64,000 nucleotides of DNA from Stromatinia cepivora (GCA_014898415.1 RCTD01000041.1:62001-126000), one strand, 5' to 3'. Shown: positions 1 to 13,732, numbered from the stretch's first letter. The notes: generated by a model not told the origin, from the letters alone. Program-made: numbers and translations.

Positions 1-3000
1 AAGGCAGATCACGCGAAGCCAGATCATGGTGATTTACCAGAAGGCACTGCTCCTGCAAAAGTTACAAACTTTGAAGATCTTGACTTTGATGCTGAAGATG
101 AATCTGTATTGAAAGCTGCAGCTATGGCTAATGCTCAAAACGCCATTCAGGAAGCTCAGAACAAGGCCAGGGCATTCAATAAACAAGATGATGCACCCGC
201 CATGGACGATGAAGGAGAGATGAACTTTCAAAATCCTGCAGGTATGGGTGATGTCGATATTGAACAACCAAAGATGCTCCAAGCTCAACTCAAGGAATAT
301 CAACTCAAAGGTCTCAATTGGCTTGTCAATCTTTACGAACAAGGTATCAATGGTATTTTGGCAGATGAGATGGGTCTTGGTAAGACTGTTCAATCGATTT
401 CCGTCATGGCATATCTCGCGGAGAAACATGGTATTTGGGGTCCATTCTTGGTTGTTGCTCCTGCATCAACACTTCACAATTGGCAACAAGAAATTACCAA
501 ATTCGTTCCAAGGTTGAAGGTATTACCATATTGGGGCACAGCAGCAGATCGAAAGGTTTTACGAAAGTTTTGGGATCGAAAACATATCACCTATACTGAA
601 GATGCCCCTTTCCACGTCCTTATTACCTCCTACCAACTTGTCGTTTCGGATGTCGCTTATTTCCAGAAGATGAAGTGGCAATACATGATTTTGGATGAGG
701 CTCAGGCGATCAAGAGTTCACAAAGTTCTAGATGGAAGAGTTTACTTGGTTTCCATTGCAGAAACCGTCTTCTTTTGACTGGTACCCCTATTCAGAACAA
801 CATGCAAGAACTTTGGGCTTTACTACATTTTATCATGCCTAGTTTGTTCGATTCTCACGATGAATTCAGCGAATGGTTTTCCAAGGATATCGAAAGCCAC
901 GCTCAAAGTAATACTAAGCTCAACGAGGATCAACTCAAACGTTTGCACATGATTTTGAAGCCTTTTATGCTTCGTCGTGTTAAGAAGCATGTACAAAAGG
1001 AATTGGGTGATAAGATTGAAGAAGATATCTTCTGTGATCTTACCTATCGTCAAAGAGCATACTACAGCAACCTTCGCAATCAAATCAGCATCATGGATCT
1101 CATCGAGAAGGCTACAATCGGAGATGATAATGATACGGGTACTTTGATGAATTTGGTGATGCAGTTCCGAAAGGTTTGTAATCACCCAGATCTTTTCGAA
1201 CGTGCTGAAACTACTTCACCATTATCTTTCAGTTATTTTGCTGAAGCTGGTTCATTCTTGAGAGAAGGTCCAAATGTTACTGTGGCTTACTCGGCGCGTA
1301 ATATGATTGAGTATTCATTACCTCGATTAATATGGCGTGAAGGTGGACGTCTGGACTTACCTGGGCATGACAATGCGCATGCTGGTGTCAAGGCCAAATG
1401 TTTAGAGTCACTTTTCAACGTTTGGAAGCCTGAAAATATTGTTGACAGTGCAAAAGAAGATGGAGCATTTTCATGGCTTCGTTTTGCCAATACCTCGGTA
1501 CAAGAATTATCAACAGCTTCAAAGAAGGATGTTTTTGCTCGTGCTGTGGATCTTGTAAAGAAGCCACAGACTCTTGGCAGACTTAACATTTTCTATGATG
1601 AAGAGGAGGACAAGAACTATACACCAGCTCATTCTATGCTTCAAATCGTGGATAGGAAAGATCGTAAGCCTCTTGCGGAAGTTACAAATGAAGGATATCT
1701 CAACAAACTCTTCAATGTGGCTAAGGATGTTTGGGGCCAATCTGGTATGAGTCGAATGGAACAATGCGGTCGACCAAGCGCAACAGCTCCCCCTATTGAA
1801 GTCACATGTTCAAGCAGAGGTGCCGTCATTGAGAGACAGAAGATTTTATTCAATGTTCCAATGAGACGTGCACTCTTTGGTCCTTCACCCGTGGAAGAAA
1901 AGGCATTGATTACCTCCAAGGTTTCACCATCATTCTATCCACCAAAACCAATGTTACCATTACCTACTTCGGAAAAACAACGCTTTACCAATATCAAAGT
2001 ACCATCAATGCGTCGCTTCGTTACTGATTCAGGCAAACTTGCTAAGCTCGATTCTTTACTTACCAAACTTAAAGAAGGTGGTCATCGTGTTCTTTTGTAT
2101 TTCCAAATGACACGTATGATTGATCTTATGGAAGAGTATTTGACTTATCGTAATTATAAGTACCTTCGTCTTGATGGTTCCACCAAACTTGAGGATAGAA
2201 GAGATACTGTCCATGATTTCCAAACTCGACCGGAGATTTTCATCTTCTTGTTAAGTACAAGAGCTGGTGGTTTGGGTATCAATCTTACGAGTGCTGATAC
2301 AGTTATCTTCTATGATTCTGATTGGAACCCTACAATTGATAGTCAAGCTATGGATCGTGCACATCGTCTAGGACAAACTCGTCAAGTTACAGTCTATCGT
2401 ATGATTACTCGTGGCACAATCGAAGAAAGAATCCGCAAGAGAGCTTTACAGAAAGAAGAAGTTCAAAAGGTTGTTATGACTGGTGGTGCAGGTGGTGGTG
2501 TTGATTTCAATGCGAGAAGTAAGGAGAATAGGACAAAGGATATTGCAATGTGGTTGGTGGATGATGAAGAGGCCGCAGAAATTGAAAGGAAGGAAGCTGA
2601 GCAGTTGAGATATGAAGCTGAGAATCCCACAGCTAGTAAAAAGGGGAAGGGCAAAGGAAAGAAGGGGAAGGAAGGTGGTGGAGGGAGTTTGGAGGATCTT
2701 TATCATGAGGGTGAGTTTTGATTTTGTCTTTAGATTTGCATAGCATGGTTTAGTTTCATACCTTGAAAGAGGGATGAGATGAATATGTCATGAATATGTC
2801 ATGAATTGATTGCTAACTGTGGTTGAATAATAGGCGAAGGTCATTTTGATGATGGATCGAATAGACCTAGTGGTGCAGCAACACCTATTGCAGGTGATGC
2901 GAGTAAGAAAAAGGGATCGAGTAGTAGGAAGAGTGGTGGTGGTGGGAGGAGTAAAAAGGCTAAGACGGCCAAAGAAAGGTTGGCGATGGCGGATGGGGAT

Positions 3001-3015
3001 GTGGATATGGCGTAG
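1..3015 (+). CDS. INO80: INO80 chromatin-remodelling ATPase, 3' part (5' end outside window)
   Basis: The reading frame is open from base 1, so the start lies upstream. The protein is the Snf2-family motor of the INO80 complex, which slides and edits nucleosomes in the nucleus. Visible motifs are DEMGLGKT (Walker A, about 364-387), DEAQ (about 694-705), GTPIQNN (about 781-801), then a long insertion separating the two RecA lobes (about 1200-2000), which is diagnostic of INO80, and lobe 2 with [12 protein letters not shown] and DRAHRLGQ (about 2353-2376). Exon 1 ends at 2710. A 123-nt intron (2711-2833, GTGAGT..TAG, branch point TGCTAAC) is followed by the last exon 2834-3015, giving a basic Gly/Ser/Lys-rich tail ending [15 protein letters not shown]. 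Phases match across the intron. Without splicing the frame stops at 2719-2721. Identification is very secure from the motor motifs plus insertion. Confidence 0.95.
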
Positions 3016-5350
3016 GAGTGTAAGAGCTGAGAAATAAGATATGATATGTTATCATGAGAAGGATAATGAATGGGAATCATTCGGGTGAGTGGGCATGGAT
3101 GAGATAGGAATTGAATTGTACGATTGATTGGTAATATTATGATGGGTTTTGCAGGTGGGAAATGGAGGACAGGGGAAAAGTAATGAGATTTGCATGCATG
3201 CACAATTTTGCGCATCTAAGAGATAAAGTCGTCTATAGGGATAAGGGGGAAGGAGTCGTTTGAGCGGTTGGAGAGATGGGAGATTGTGATATGTATTATA
3301 TTATATTATTGGCTTTATTGGCTTTATACTAGTGAAGATCTAGATATTTTCATTTGTGGTGAGATGATTTGGATTGACAGGAGATGTGATGTGAGTTGTG
3401 AAACAATTTGATGTATGATATATAATATTGGGATACTGTGAAGCAAGATGGAAGATATTTCCTATAAGTATCAAACTATAAGATCATTATCTTCATCATC
3501 TTTCAATCCCAGGATCACATGGACTATGATCATCATCTTCGTAGCCTCGTAGGAAGTAGGAAATATCGAAATTTCCTGCTGGCTGCCTATCAAAGTCGAA
3601 GAAGATTCTGTTTGCTGGGGTATATGCTATAGATCGAGATACTTAGAAATGTTAAGTTCTAATTCCCAAATCACTGTTGATCGAGGAGGGAACTATGAAC
3701 TAGGGGGTTTCTTGTTAGGTTTTATATTGTGCTTGTGCTTGATGTTTGTGTTGATGGAATTGATAATTATAATCTTAATATTTTTATTATTTTGATGGTG
3801 ATATTTATATTGATATTGATGTTATTTATTTGTATTTATATCATCATTTTTATCATCGTGGTAGTGTAAGTAGGTCCGTTGGTGCAATGTGTCTTTCTCT
3901 GTTGAGGAGGTGGAGTTGTGGGTGAGTGAGGTTGGTTCGTCGGTTAATTATTGTGGGCAAGGGGTATGTATACATGTGGTGATGATGGATTTGCTAGTTC
4001 TTACGTCTCATGAATTAGAGGAGTAGGTCAGGATCAAATTCATACATATCAATCATCGTTAAACCAAAAAAGAAAGAATCATAATAATGGGCCAAAGTCA
4101 AAGGAGCTTCCATACCATCATCTCGGGGAGAAAAAGTTCCCGTCGCCTCACCAACAACGAGTATGATTGAAATCTCTCATTTAAACAACCCATTATCTGG
4201 AATGTAAAGTAAGTTAAGTTATAATTACACTGGTGACATGGTCACATCATCACCATCCAAAGGTGCTATGAGCAGAGCTGTCATGCCCAGTGAATGACGA
4301 ACGGCTAGTCACGTGATTAACTCCCACATCAGGTGTTGATTCTTTCAGGAAGACGTTTCTTCCTTAGCGTAGTTCTCTTGTCTGGTTGTTGATTTTGAGC
4401 CTATTCCCATATGAGCATGAATAGATAGTAAGAGATAGTCAAAAACTCCACTGTGCAAGTTGACGCTGAAGTTTCAAGGTATTCTCGCGCTCAGGGTACT
4501 AAATAGTCCGAACTACTGTCCAGCAATTCAAGGGTTTTGGGTCATTGGATGGAGTTGAAATATTTAAATCATTTGATATATTCAATAAAATTTAGATTTT
4601 CGGGATTCATCGAATAGTTGATCTTTCCAAACCTAACATTGAAAACTTGATTGGTCTGCTAATCCGGACTACTACTGCTCGCACTTCATCCACGGGTGTA
4701 TAGGAACTTTTTTTTCATATCATTATCAGGAAAAGTCAAGCGCAAACTGAACAGCTTGGAGCTTGGAAATCGTGTGCACAAATCACCTTGTAAAGCGGAT
4801 GGAATTTTTTGGAATTAGTTAGGCTGGCAAAGACCTTTTTGAAGATCTCTAGAGCTTTAAAACATAACTTTATTACCAAATGTCAGTTGTGACATTCAAG
4901 TGTTGCACGAGGACATTCACATTTGACAAGTCATGGTTGAGTGTATGTCAAGGTAATGAGCATTCAAGATTTTTAATTTTACCCAGGTCACTGCAGTGAG
5001 CTGTGGTATCCCCTTTGATCAACCTCATTCCGTGTCCTCAACATGGAAATTCGTGGGTTTCAATGCCTGTATGGAACATTCCATTCAATGCAGTTTTCAG
5101 AGGTACTCCAACGGAACAATTTGATCTGCTAGACATGACTTGAAAAGTTCCAAGCTTGTGGTTGTATTCACTATTATTAGTTGTGATGGGAAAATTGTAA
5201 GATGGAGATGCAACTCAATATTCACCGCTTACCCAGTACTATGGCTAGGTTTTTGGATATTGTGGGAAAATACTTCCTTCTATCCTTCCTTTTTAAAATC
5301 ACAAGTGCCAGCATCACAATCTCCAGAAATTTTGAACGGAGAATTCAAAT
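3016..5350. other. Intergenic, AT-rich, no gene seen
   Basis: This contains the 3' untranslated region of INO80 and then about 2 kb without a convincing coding frame. Around 3720-3860 it is strongly A/T-biased with short GAT/TTAT repeats. A palindromic CACGTG core sits in GTCACGTGAT near 4309-4318, a common fungal bHLH-type promoter site, but its function here is unknown. Confidence 0.6.
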
Positions 5351-5352
5351 TG

Positions 5353-6961
5353 ATGACAACCATGGATGAAGAATATCTTAGTCTAGAGGCTAGATATTGG
5401 CACTACCTGGCTTATCGAACAGGTCTACTTACTTTAACAGTCGAAGAGTATACTCTATATCTTCCTGGAGCCATTTCCACGCTTCCAGATCGCCCAAGAA
5501 GCTTTTGAAGGATAGAATGGCGGGGCAAAAAAGAAAACAACCAATTTCACCCAGAATGCAAAGCAAAGAAAGAGGAAAAAGAAGAGGAATACTTTGGGAA
5601 TACAAAGGAGAGCGAAGCGCTGAAAAGGTCGCGATCGCTCAAAGATGAGCTTATTTATGATCCAAGTAAGCTATCTACAATAACTATGCCAGACTCAAGA
5701 TTTAAACCATTGACTAACAGATCTCAGAAACACGGCTGATCTCCGAAATCAAATTTTATCATGAACTTCCGAAAAATCCTATTCAGATAGCCTGGCCTTC
5801 AGATCACAACCACATTGTACCATTTCTTGATTCGTTCACCCCATTTCAGAGATTGCCTATCGAACTTCGATACATCATATGGAACTATGCTTTAAGCTGC
5901 AATCCTCGAACTGTCAAACTCAAAGTTGATCGGAAATACCAGCATAGGAAGGTGATAAGGTTATCCTGCCATGTACGACAACATGGCCCTCTCACCACTA
6001 AACTTCCGATACCTTTACTTTACGTCTGCCAAGAATCAAAATTCCTCTTTTTGAAAAGATACAAGAAAATGGATCTCATCGTTCCAGTCAAAAGATGCGA
6101 CCTCAATCTTCGCCTTGTCGGACATCCTGGTGATAAAGTTGCGAACTGTGAAATTCGGGTCGACCGCAAAGGTTACATCGACTTTTGTCATGATACGTTG
6201 ATTATTCATCATTTCAGCAAGATCACGGGTATTCTTTGGGGTGGAATCATACTTCTTTGGACCTATCTCTCATTGAAAGCATTGCTTTATCACCCTCATC
6301 TTGGCCAACGGATTCATCACCAGGCCCCGAACGAGAAATAGCTGTATGGAAAGCACTTGAAACTTGTTGCCCGAGCCTAAAACATCTTACTTTTGTTTCT
6401 AGGATATTCAAAATGGAGAACGATCGTTGGGAGACGGAACCACAAGCGGTTGCAAGCCTTTTACCAATTAATGCGGAATTGCTTGATGACACCGCACATA
6501 GTTGTTTCATCACTTGCCAAGATATGTATCTTCATGCAAAAAGCCCACATCATCTCCTGGAATTGAAGGCGATGCTTCGAGGAAGTGTACAAAATATGTT
6601 GGCGTGGCTTGGACGAAGGTATAGAGATGCAAATGCGACGAGATCATTATACTATCGGCAAGTCGAGCGTAACCCGGACTATTGGCGAAAGATTAACTTC
6701 GACGTGGCTGTTATTTCCTGAGTGGTGAGTAGCTTCTATATTGAACGTAAGATGGAAAAAGTTATGGTTAAGCCTCCAAAGAACCTGCAAAGCTTGATGC
6801 TGGACTCATATTTTTAGGCCCAGAGACCGATAGAGCTCGCTCGTGATCAACCTTTCCTTTGGTTCGGATACCTTAATCGTCGTATAGCTTGTCAACCCGA
6901 TGGAAGTCTGCTTAACAGATACGAAGGATTGAAGGAAATGTTTGAATGTCAAGAAGATTGA
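5353..6961 (+). pseudogene. 2EXR-domain protein, broken copy
   Basis: The core F..FQRLPIELRYIIWNYAL (about 5838-5895) is the start of a 2EXR domain, a family expanded in Leotiomycetes with no firm biochemical role. Reconstructed parts are exon 1 from about 5353 to 5665 ending LIYDP, a 62-nt intron 5666-5727 (GTAAGC..ATCTCAG), exon 2 from 5728, and a last exon 6818-6961 after GTGAGT (6725) and TTTTTAG. The last exon ends QPDGSLLNRYEGLKEMF. The frame is interrupted three times: TGA at 5506-5508, a one-base shift near 6236 (DTLIIHHFSKITG continues in another frame as SLDLSLIESIALS), and TGA at 6719-6721 just before the last intron. Both TGA codons could come from CGA by one transition. I read it as a decayed gene; sequencing error could explain one but hardly all breaks. 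The exact start is uncertain. Confidence 0.65.
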
Positions 6962-7921
6962 GCATTTGGGCAGTGGTATCTTACGGAATTTTACGCATTA
7001 TTCGCTTCTTACATGCTAGTCTTTCTATGGATTCTTGGTACTATTCTAGCAATTTATCGGAGTATGTCGAAGCATATATTACTCATTGCATACTTGTTAT
7101 TTGTGAATCATTGATATATTTTTATGCTGGCAGTACTTCTACTACCTGCATATCTCTGTTTGCACCATGTAGTTCCTGGGGGCAAAGGGAACTTTGAATC
7201 TGTGTAATGTGATGCCTTTCCGTAGGTTAGGCCAAAAGTGAAAGCTCCACCATGTTGCTCTGGTCCTGCTGAGGAACTTTAAATCATGACGAAGCTTCAT
7301 GATGTTCATGAACAGCTTGGACTTACTGCTCTTTAAGCATTGTACAGCAGCTGGCTTTTAAACAAATTTGAGTCCATGAACTTCTTCTAGCTTTTCACTT
7401 ATGTTTCCCTATCTACTCGGGACTGTTTCTTGATATTCAATCCACTAATTTCCTAGATATATGGATTTCATCCAAGCAAGTTTGGGAAGACGCTGATTCA
7501 GTCATCTACACTGCAACAACGAGATTCACTCAATATTGACGGATAAAAAAATTACTCAAGCTTTCTTGTACAACAATTTACAATTCACCATTTTCATCCT
7601 GAGAAAGCAGACCGGATATCTGCGTACTCTGAAGGAAATTCAACTCAAGGCGGGGTCATGGCATTAATTCACTGAATTGTGTCATTTCCCCTTTGTTTGT
7701 TGATACGGGTGCTTCCCCTCCATTGGATGACTTGCCGAATTTTGCCTTGCGTCTTATTGTACAACACCTATCAACCTTTATTATAATTCTGAATAACCTC
7801 AAGCATTTGCAACTCGTTTTATTTTTTTCGTTTGGTATCTGGCTTGGAGTTAGCAAGGAGTCTTTTGGTTTGGATGTTAAGACAGGCCCATCGAGCACGG
7901 GAGTTTGTACACAACCAAATT
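6962..7921. other. Intergenic between two 2EXR loci
   Basis: No complete gene is seen. Around 7740-7920 short stretches look protein-like in two different frames (for example NLKHLQLVL near 7790-7820, then RQAHRAREFVHNQ near 7880-7920). This may be the rest of an older gene or an upstream extension of the 2EXR gene that follows. Confidence 0.4.
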
Positions 7922-8023
7922 ATGGATACCTGTACACAGAGGGAACTTCAATACCAGGAGGATGCATCAACAAGCTATCTGGTTGTCAGGCCAGTTGAAG
8001 ACAGAGTCAGTATTGGTTTAGGA

Positions 8024-9460
8024 ATGGCTCTTCCAGCTATCTTGGGTGGGAAGATCATGAAAGATAATGAGGCCCATCCAATGACTACACAAATTAAGTC
8101 CGAGGGGAATTTTATTTCAAGTATACCCACTTCAACATTTATGCTCGGTATTTCTTCAAGCTAACATTCAAGGCCTTTCAGTCACCCAATTGAACCCAGA
8201 TTCGGGATGGAGTAGTGAGAATGACTCCATTCTTTCTGGAAACGAAAAGATTGAAGCGGCTTGTTACAGTCTCGGTAAGTTAATACATCCCCGCTGGAAA
8301 TGTTGAAGACTGCTCTAATTGATTCTCATGGTCAAGATATGCTCGATTTCTTCGAGACACAATGTTATTCTTTGCAAAAGAGATGCAACTTAGATCCAAC
8401 AGTACCTGCTACATCATTCACTCTATTTCCATTCTTACCAGTCGAACTCCAGAGAAAGATTTGGTTTTATTTGCTGCCACCACCCAGCGTTGTTTGGGGT
8501 TCTTTGGAAGTGAAGGATTGTGATGATAAGACCAAAGTTGAGTTTTGTATCAGACACACTCATTCACCAACAAATTTCTCTGCGTCATTACCATCATACG
8601 TGCTACGTTCTGTAAGCTATGTGGCAAGAAAGTTATTTTTGGAGAATTATAGATATCTCAAATTCATTGGCGATGCCAATAAAAAGATTCGCCGTTTCTC
8701 AGACTGGGATGATACTTTTCGGTATGTGGTTGTGAAAAGAGGACCTCGCCCATTGTTGGACACAAGCGTCGACAACTTATACATCACGAATCTGTTCGGT
8801 CTTGCGATCTTGTCTGAACGGTACGGAACTTCAATAGATCTCACAGTGCTGAGATGTCTGACTGTGGACATCATCAATGTAGAATGGATGAATTGCATGC
8901 CAGGTGCACGTGTGCCAGGTGCATTCTTGACGGAGCTAGAGAGATTGTGCCCTGGTCTCAAACGACTCTTCATTGTACTCAACAAAGCTGAAGGTACTCG
9001 CCACCCGCGCACACTGCGAGGATCTGAAGATAACCTGACCAACACTCAATTTCTGGATTTCAATCAGAGTTTCATGGAGCAGTTGAGATATTGCCAATGG
9101 ATTGAGTCATGCAGATATTACACCAAAATCAAGTGGGAGATTTGGAACAGCGGCAAGGAGTGCGCAACGATTCGGCAGAAAACTGGTTCGAATTTGGGTT
9201 ATTGGAGCAGAGTGGATGTTAAACCAGTATGGATGGTTCATACAGTTCCATATTGTGTGAGACGTTCTAGGAATGAAATTCCCGGGCCGTTTTTGGCCGT
9301 AGAGATTTCTCACTGTAGACGACTTCATTTGAGATGTAACGCGGATGGCACATTGCCCGATCAATATGACCGAATCAAGGAGCTTTTCGACGATGGAGGC
9401 GGTGGTGATACGCATCCTTCAGTTGACGAAGAAGCCCTTATTATCATTGATAACGACTAA
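8024..9460 (+). CDS. 2EXR-domain protein, apparently intact
   Basis: Three exons fit: 8024-8120, 8173-8274 and 8337-9460, with introns 8121-8172 (GTATAC..GCTAACATTCAAG) and 8275-8336 (GTAAGT..GTCAAG). Phases agree and give 440 residues. The 2EXR signature FPFLPVELQRKIWFYLL begins near residue 102, after an N-terminal region without known domain. The C-terminus has NADGTLPDQYDRIKELF, a motif shared with the two broken copies nearby. No signal peptide or membrane segment is seen; the role is unknown. The start is uncertain: in-frame ATGs exist also at 7874 and 7922, and the sequence between them looks coding. The last exon alone has an in-frame ATG at 8300, but that lies in the predicted intron. 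This is the only member of the local trio without internal stops. Confidence 0.75.
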
Positions 9461-10867
9461 TCATCAATCACTATTTGTTGGCTCTGGAGACGTATCACTA
9501 TCGTGAAGGATTGAAGGTAGATCTAGGCTATATCGACACATCATTTTTCATTATGCGACAACTGATACCCAGGCAGCTTGTCGGGCTCCTCGATATTCAC
9601 GGTTTCGGGGCTTTTTGGAGCTGTGCACTTCGGGACTGAAGTAGGCAAGCTTCTGTGGTACATATCAAATATCCGCGGGTTACTTTTTGCTCTGTTTCTG
9701 GGGGTATATCATTATGGAGGGGATGGAAAATGGATTTTGAATGAGAGGAAGATATTTAGGTTGCACTAATAATTTATACTAGCTTCGTTATTTGGGAATG
9801 GATACATCGAGTGTCAGACAGAATATGTCATCCGTGGTTGTCTTGAGTTTGGTGATCTTGTGAATGTGTGAGCTGGGGTTGGCTGGCGGGAAAGCATCAA
9901 GGTCTCATCTAAGTGGTGAGGTTGAGCAATGAGATGAGGCCGTATTCACTAAATAGGATGGAGGGAATGTGTAAGTACGGGTTTAAACGATGTGAAGGAA
10001 TGGTTACGACGGTATCAACTGAACAATATCGGCCGGAAGACTTTGAGAAATGAGTATTTTGAGGGGATCAGCTTGAATGTTTCGCACCGCTTGCAACAGC
10101 GAAATATGAGATATAATGGAAGGAGAGGTGGCGGATATAGTACGACGACTAAATACATATGGAGTTTGAAGAAGTGGTGCTGCAACAATACCGCTCAACA
10201 ATATGGGTTGGACGACTTCGAGACATTCGTGTTTGGAAGAAATTGGCTACGGAAGGTTGCACACCGCTTGCAGCTGCCACGTTTTGGGAGGGTCTGTGAT
10301 CTGTATGTCATGCTGAACTCGATTTTGGCACAGTAACGGTAAGCGTCTAGAACTTCCATGCAACGTGGATGAGGCGATGTTGGAATATTTATAGATGCCG
10401 TGTTTGCGGGAGCTGATCATTAAGATGGATTCATCGTAGCCTAATTGGCTGCTGACGTTCTTCTTGGTATTCGCCTCATCTATAGCCTGACTTTGTTTTC
10501 GGAAGAAGATATCCTGATTGTTACAGCAAGATAGTGTAAGGAGATAATGAAGGTATCGAATCTCATGTATGTATGTATGTTATTTCATATCTGTATCGGT
10601 ATCTTTTTCCTCCTATGTACAAGCCGAGGCTATCGGTCTAACTAATATAACAAAGAAAATGTTAAGAGGTGCAGTGCCATGTACTAAACATGTCATTTAC
10701 CCTCTAATGATCATATAATAATGTACTTACTGGGTATCTATGCGATGCGATGCGAATGCAAATTCCATTGCTCAAAAAATCCATCCACTCCTTGCAATAC
10801 AATAAACAAAAGAAACAATCATCAAGCATCAATGAAATCGTCCCAGATCTTGACCAAGACCAAAGGA
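9461..10867. other. Intergenic, no convincing gene
   Basis: A 114-codon open frame at 9992-10336 and a 63-codon frame at 9578-9769 lack recognisable domains and are not counted as genes. A short (ATGT)n run lies near 10566-10580. The 3' ends of the 2EXR gene and of the minus-strand receptor gene face each other here. Confidence 0.5.
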
Positions 10868-12205
10868 TCAAGCAATATCGCTGAATCCACTCCTTCCACT
10901 TTCACTCCTTCTGCTTTTCGAATTTTCCCAACCTGAATCACTTCCATGATCCTCACTACCATCTTTACTGCCTCCAGCCGCTGGCGGATATCCACCAGAA
11001 CCCAGTTCTCCGTCTCTTGCTATGCTCACACGAACACTAACATTCTTCGCGACAGAAATATCTCCCATCTTATAGAGGTTATCCGTGCTATCACTCCCTC
11101 CATGTCCCTTTCTACATCCATTTCCACTCCCTCTATTTCCCCTCAACCCTGCAGATTTTAATCCCCCAGCTTCAATAATCGTAGTCGTTCCCAATGAATG
11201 TCCTTTTCCCATGAATGCGAAAGTCTCCAAACCTGTTTCCTCGCCTGGTGGATACTCACTAAATACGATTTCTGCTCTGGTACTTGCGTATAATAACACG
11301 TCCAACCATCCATTACACGCAATCATACTACCAGCAACACAGTAGTACCCCAAGCCGACCTTAGTTCCAGAGAATGCTGCAATACGTCCAGCGGCTAGGG
11401 GAATTGTACATATGGTGTAAATCAATGGGTAGAGAATCATGAGAGGTTGGGCGCCGTGACAAATGGAGGGTTGGTGTCCAGGTGGAGAGGAACGCGATTG
11501 ATGGAGATAGAGGAAGATACAGGCGTAGATTAAAACTGTGCCAAACATGCTAGCGAAAATCCAAAAATAATGAAGCCACAGACGTTCATCTTGATAATTG
11601 TTGTTTATCCAGCACTGTACGCAATCATTAGATATAAATCTATAACTCTATGTGAAGAATAAGAAACTTACCCAAGCAGAAGCCCTCACATAAAAATCAT
11701 GGGGGTGCATTGCGACACCGATGACAGCCAGTCCGTAAATAAATACCCAGCATCCTGCAACACTGATGTAAAATGCACATTGTGGGAGGCGGTATTTCTT
11801 CACGATGCTGAGGAACGTATGGCATGCAATCACCAAGATGAATACACTACTGGCCAAATCCCCTGTCGACACAAACCATCCCTGAGCCCAACATGTTGAC
11901 GTTCCTATTATAATTCCATTATTCTTGACGGAGCTGATATTGAGTAAGAATGCCATTGCTTGCTGGATATCTGCAAATAGTAAATTGTATATCAGGAACA
12001 AGAATTGATTGACAGGACGTTCCGTTTGACCTTGACCGGTGGGGTTTTTCCTTCTCCATGATATGAGTTTGTATGTGAGGTAGAGAAATAAACTAGTTGA
12101 GCAAAAAAACGACAACAGACCAAAGGTTGCGACAGCAACTAAACCATGGGATAGATAGTCCGGTAGAGGCGTCAATGAAGAAGAAGCGTCGTCAAAGATA
12201 TCCAT
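10868..12205 (-). CDS. Seven-transmembrane receptor (fungal GPCR, Git3/cAMP-receptor-like)
   Basis: Two exons, 12205-11672 and 11614-10868, flank a 57-nt intron (GTAAGT..GTACAG) and join in phase to give 426 residues. Hydrophobic segments follow GPCR spacing: about residues 17-46, VNQFLFLIYNLLFADIQQAM (TM2 region), CWAQGWFVSTGDLASSVFIL (TM3), AFYISVAGCWVFIYGLAVIG (TM4), YFWIFASMFGTVLIYACIFL (TM5), then LYPLIYTICTIPLAAGR and a last segment near YYCVAGSMIACNGWLDVLLY. The cysteine before TM3 and that in the second extracellular loop (CWINNNY) could form the usual disulphide. The cytoplasmic tail (about 140 residues) is rich in Gly and Ser. These features are typical of fungal nutrient/cAMP-type receptors that signal through heterotrimeric G proteins; the exact class and ligand cannot be told from sequence. 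Start ATG at 12205 precedes an acidic N-terminus. Confidence 0.8.
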
Positions 12206-13699
12206 CCTTCAAGTTAGGACGGTAATTTGTGGCTTGCATCCAGAAGAAAAACGAAATCAGGAGGCAAAGACACGTCCAACGACAGATGTCGGTACATATA
12301 AGTTCATTGAAGCTAAATGAACCATGTGCAGGAGAGTGGAGAGATGTCTAGATAGAATAACGATGTTACAAATCTCGGGCTTCCACCTGAGCTTTAGATG
12401 ATGCGAATTGATTGATGATGAAGAGGATCTGTTGGTGCATGCCTATCGACAGGCCTGAACTTTGAAGTGAGAAATTGTACGACGTATTACGGGAATACAT
12501 ATGGCAAGCAGGGAAGACTTTTCGCGCCCAGATAAATCTTACATGGTTCGATGAAGCTTCCAGTCTAATAATATTTGAGCAGATAGGAACTCGACAAGGG
12601 ACTTTGCGTGACAGGCCAAACGGGTCCATTCATACTGTGTACTCCGGGTCCTTGTGGGCCTGGGCCTGGGCCTGGGCCTCTTTTAGTAGTGAATGAGTAC
12701 AAATCGTGACATTGTACAGAGTACAAATGCCGATACAAGATTTATGGGGTACCTATCTTGCTTGGATTGAGATGCCAGCCTTTTTAGCGTACCTGAATAC
12801 AATGACAACTTTCTGAGATCACAAACTAGAGGGATAACCAACCATATGGCGAATAGAATTCTCCTTCAACGAACAACAATAGCTTCACCGTTTGTACTCC
12901 GCAACCGTAATGTGCTAGCCCCTGGTCGCTAAGCTGAAAACCTATTGACGTTTTGGGGTAAGAAGAAACGCCACCAAAACCGCCAGCAAACGCCAAGTGT
13001 CAATGATAAATTGATGCTTTCATGCCGTGGGACAGAAACATTCAGGGCTAAGATGCAACCGACCTGCTGTGATCATGAACTAAAGCTCGAAGCCTTGTAA
13101 GGAAAATAATGATAAACTAGTCGAACGACACGCTACATACAGAGTCTACTCTGTGCCTTACTGCTGGGACGCCGGTACGCTATTGCATTCCACGTGGAAA
13201 TGATATACAAGTACGTCTGTGGAGGCAGGCTTCTATTATTGTTCCATCGTTCAATAGCCTTGGTATTTATATGCTGGATTATAACAATGTATTCTTTTCC
13301 AATACTCGGGTTCGTCTTACGCTACGGTCCGTATTACTGTACGTACTGTACTTGATTTTGTACCTACAGGCAGTACAGCAATAAGTATCCAAAGGCAAAA
13401 GGTAGTAGTTCCCGAGCTAGTTGACACACGGAAACTACTGCAGAGCTTATTCAATGGTATAAAAGTATAAATCCAGGAGAAAGTGTTTATTAGACAAGTT
13501 ATGAAGGGTTCGAAGATCAACCAATAGGTTAATAAGTGTGCTGGTCCTTGCTACTATATTATATGTATGCATCTCCTCTTTTGCCCCTATTGATCATGAT
13601 TACGACCACGACTTCAAAAAGATTTTTCCATCACCACTCAGCGTTCTTTAAATGGTTTACAGAGTGCGGAGGCTCATGTATGAAGAAATTTCTCCCGTC
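12206..13699. other. Intergenic with promoter of the receptor gene
   Basis: This holds the upstream region of the minus-strand receptor and no convincing gene. Short repeats are present (TGGGCC units near 12655-12685, GTAC-rich palindromic stretch near 13330-13385). Confidence 0.5.
12655..12685. repeat. (TGGGCC)n microsatellite, about five units
   Basis: Five direct copies of the hexamer are seen one after another, ending in TGGGCCTC. Confidence 0.85.
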
Positions 13700-13732
13700 T
13701 ACGGAGGTTGATGGGGTAAGTATTGTAAGACA
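13700..13732 (+). repeat. Left terminal inverted repeat
   Basis: This 33-nt arm is the perfect reverse complement of 14394-14426. Confidence 0.95.

Noticed and set aside
823..1919. Minus-strand open frames opposite INO80
   Set aside because: They are shadows of a strongly conserved plus-strand coding region and show no domains.
9480..9560. YHYREGLKVDL word resembling the 2EXR tail
   Set aside because: Too short, lacks the DG-L part and follows a natural stop; probably chance.
9992..10336. 114-codon open frame
   Set aside because: No domain, no splice context, odd composition; not supported as a gene.
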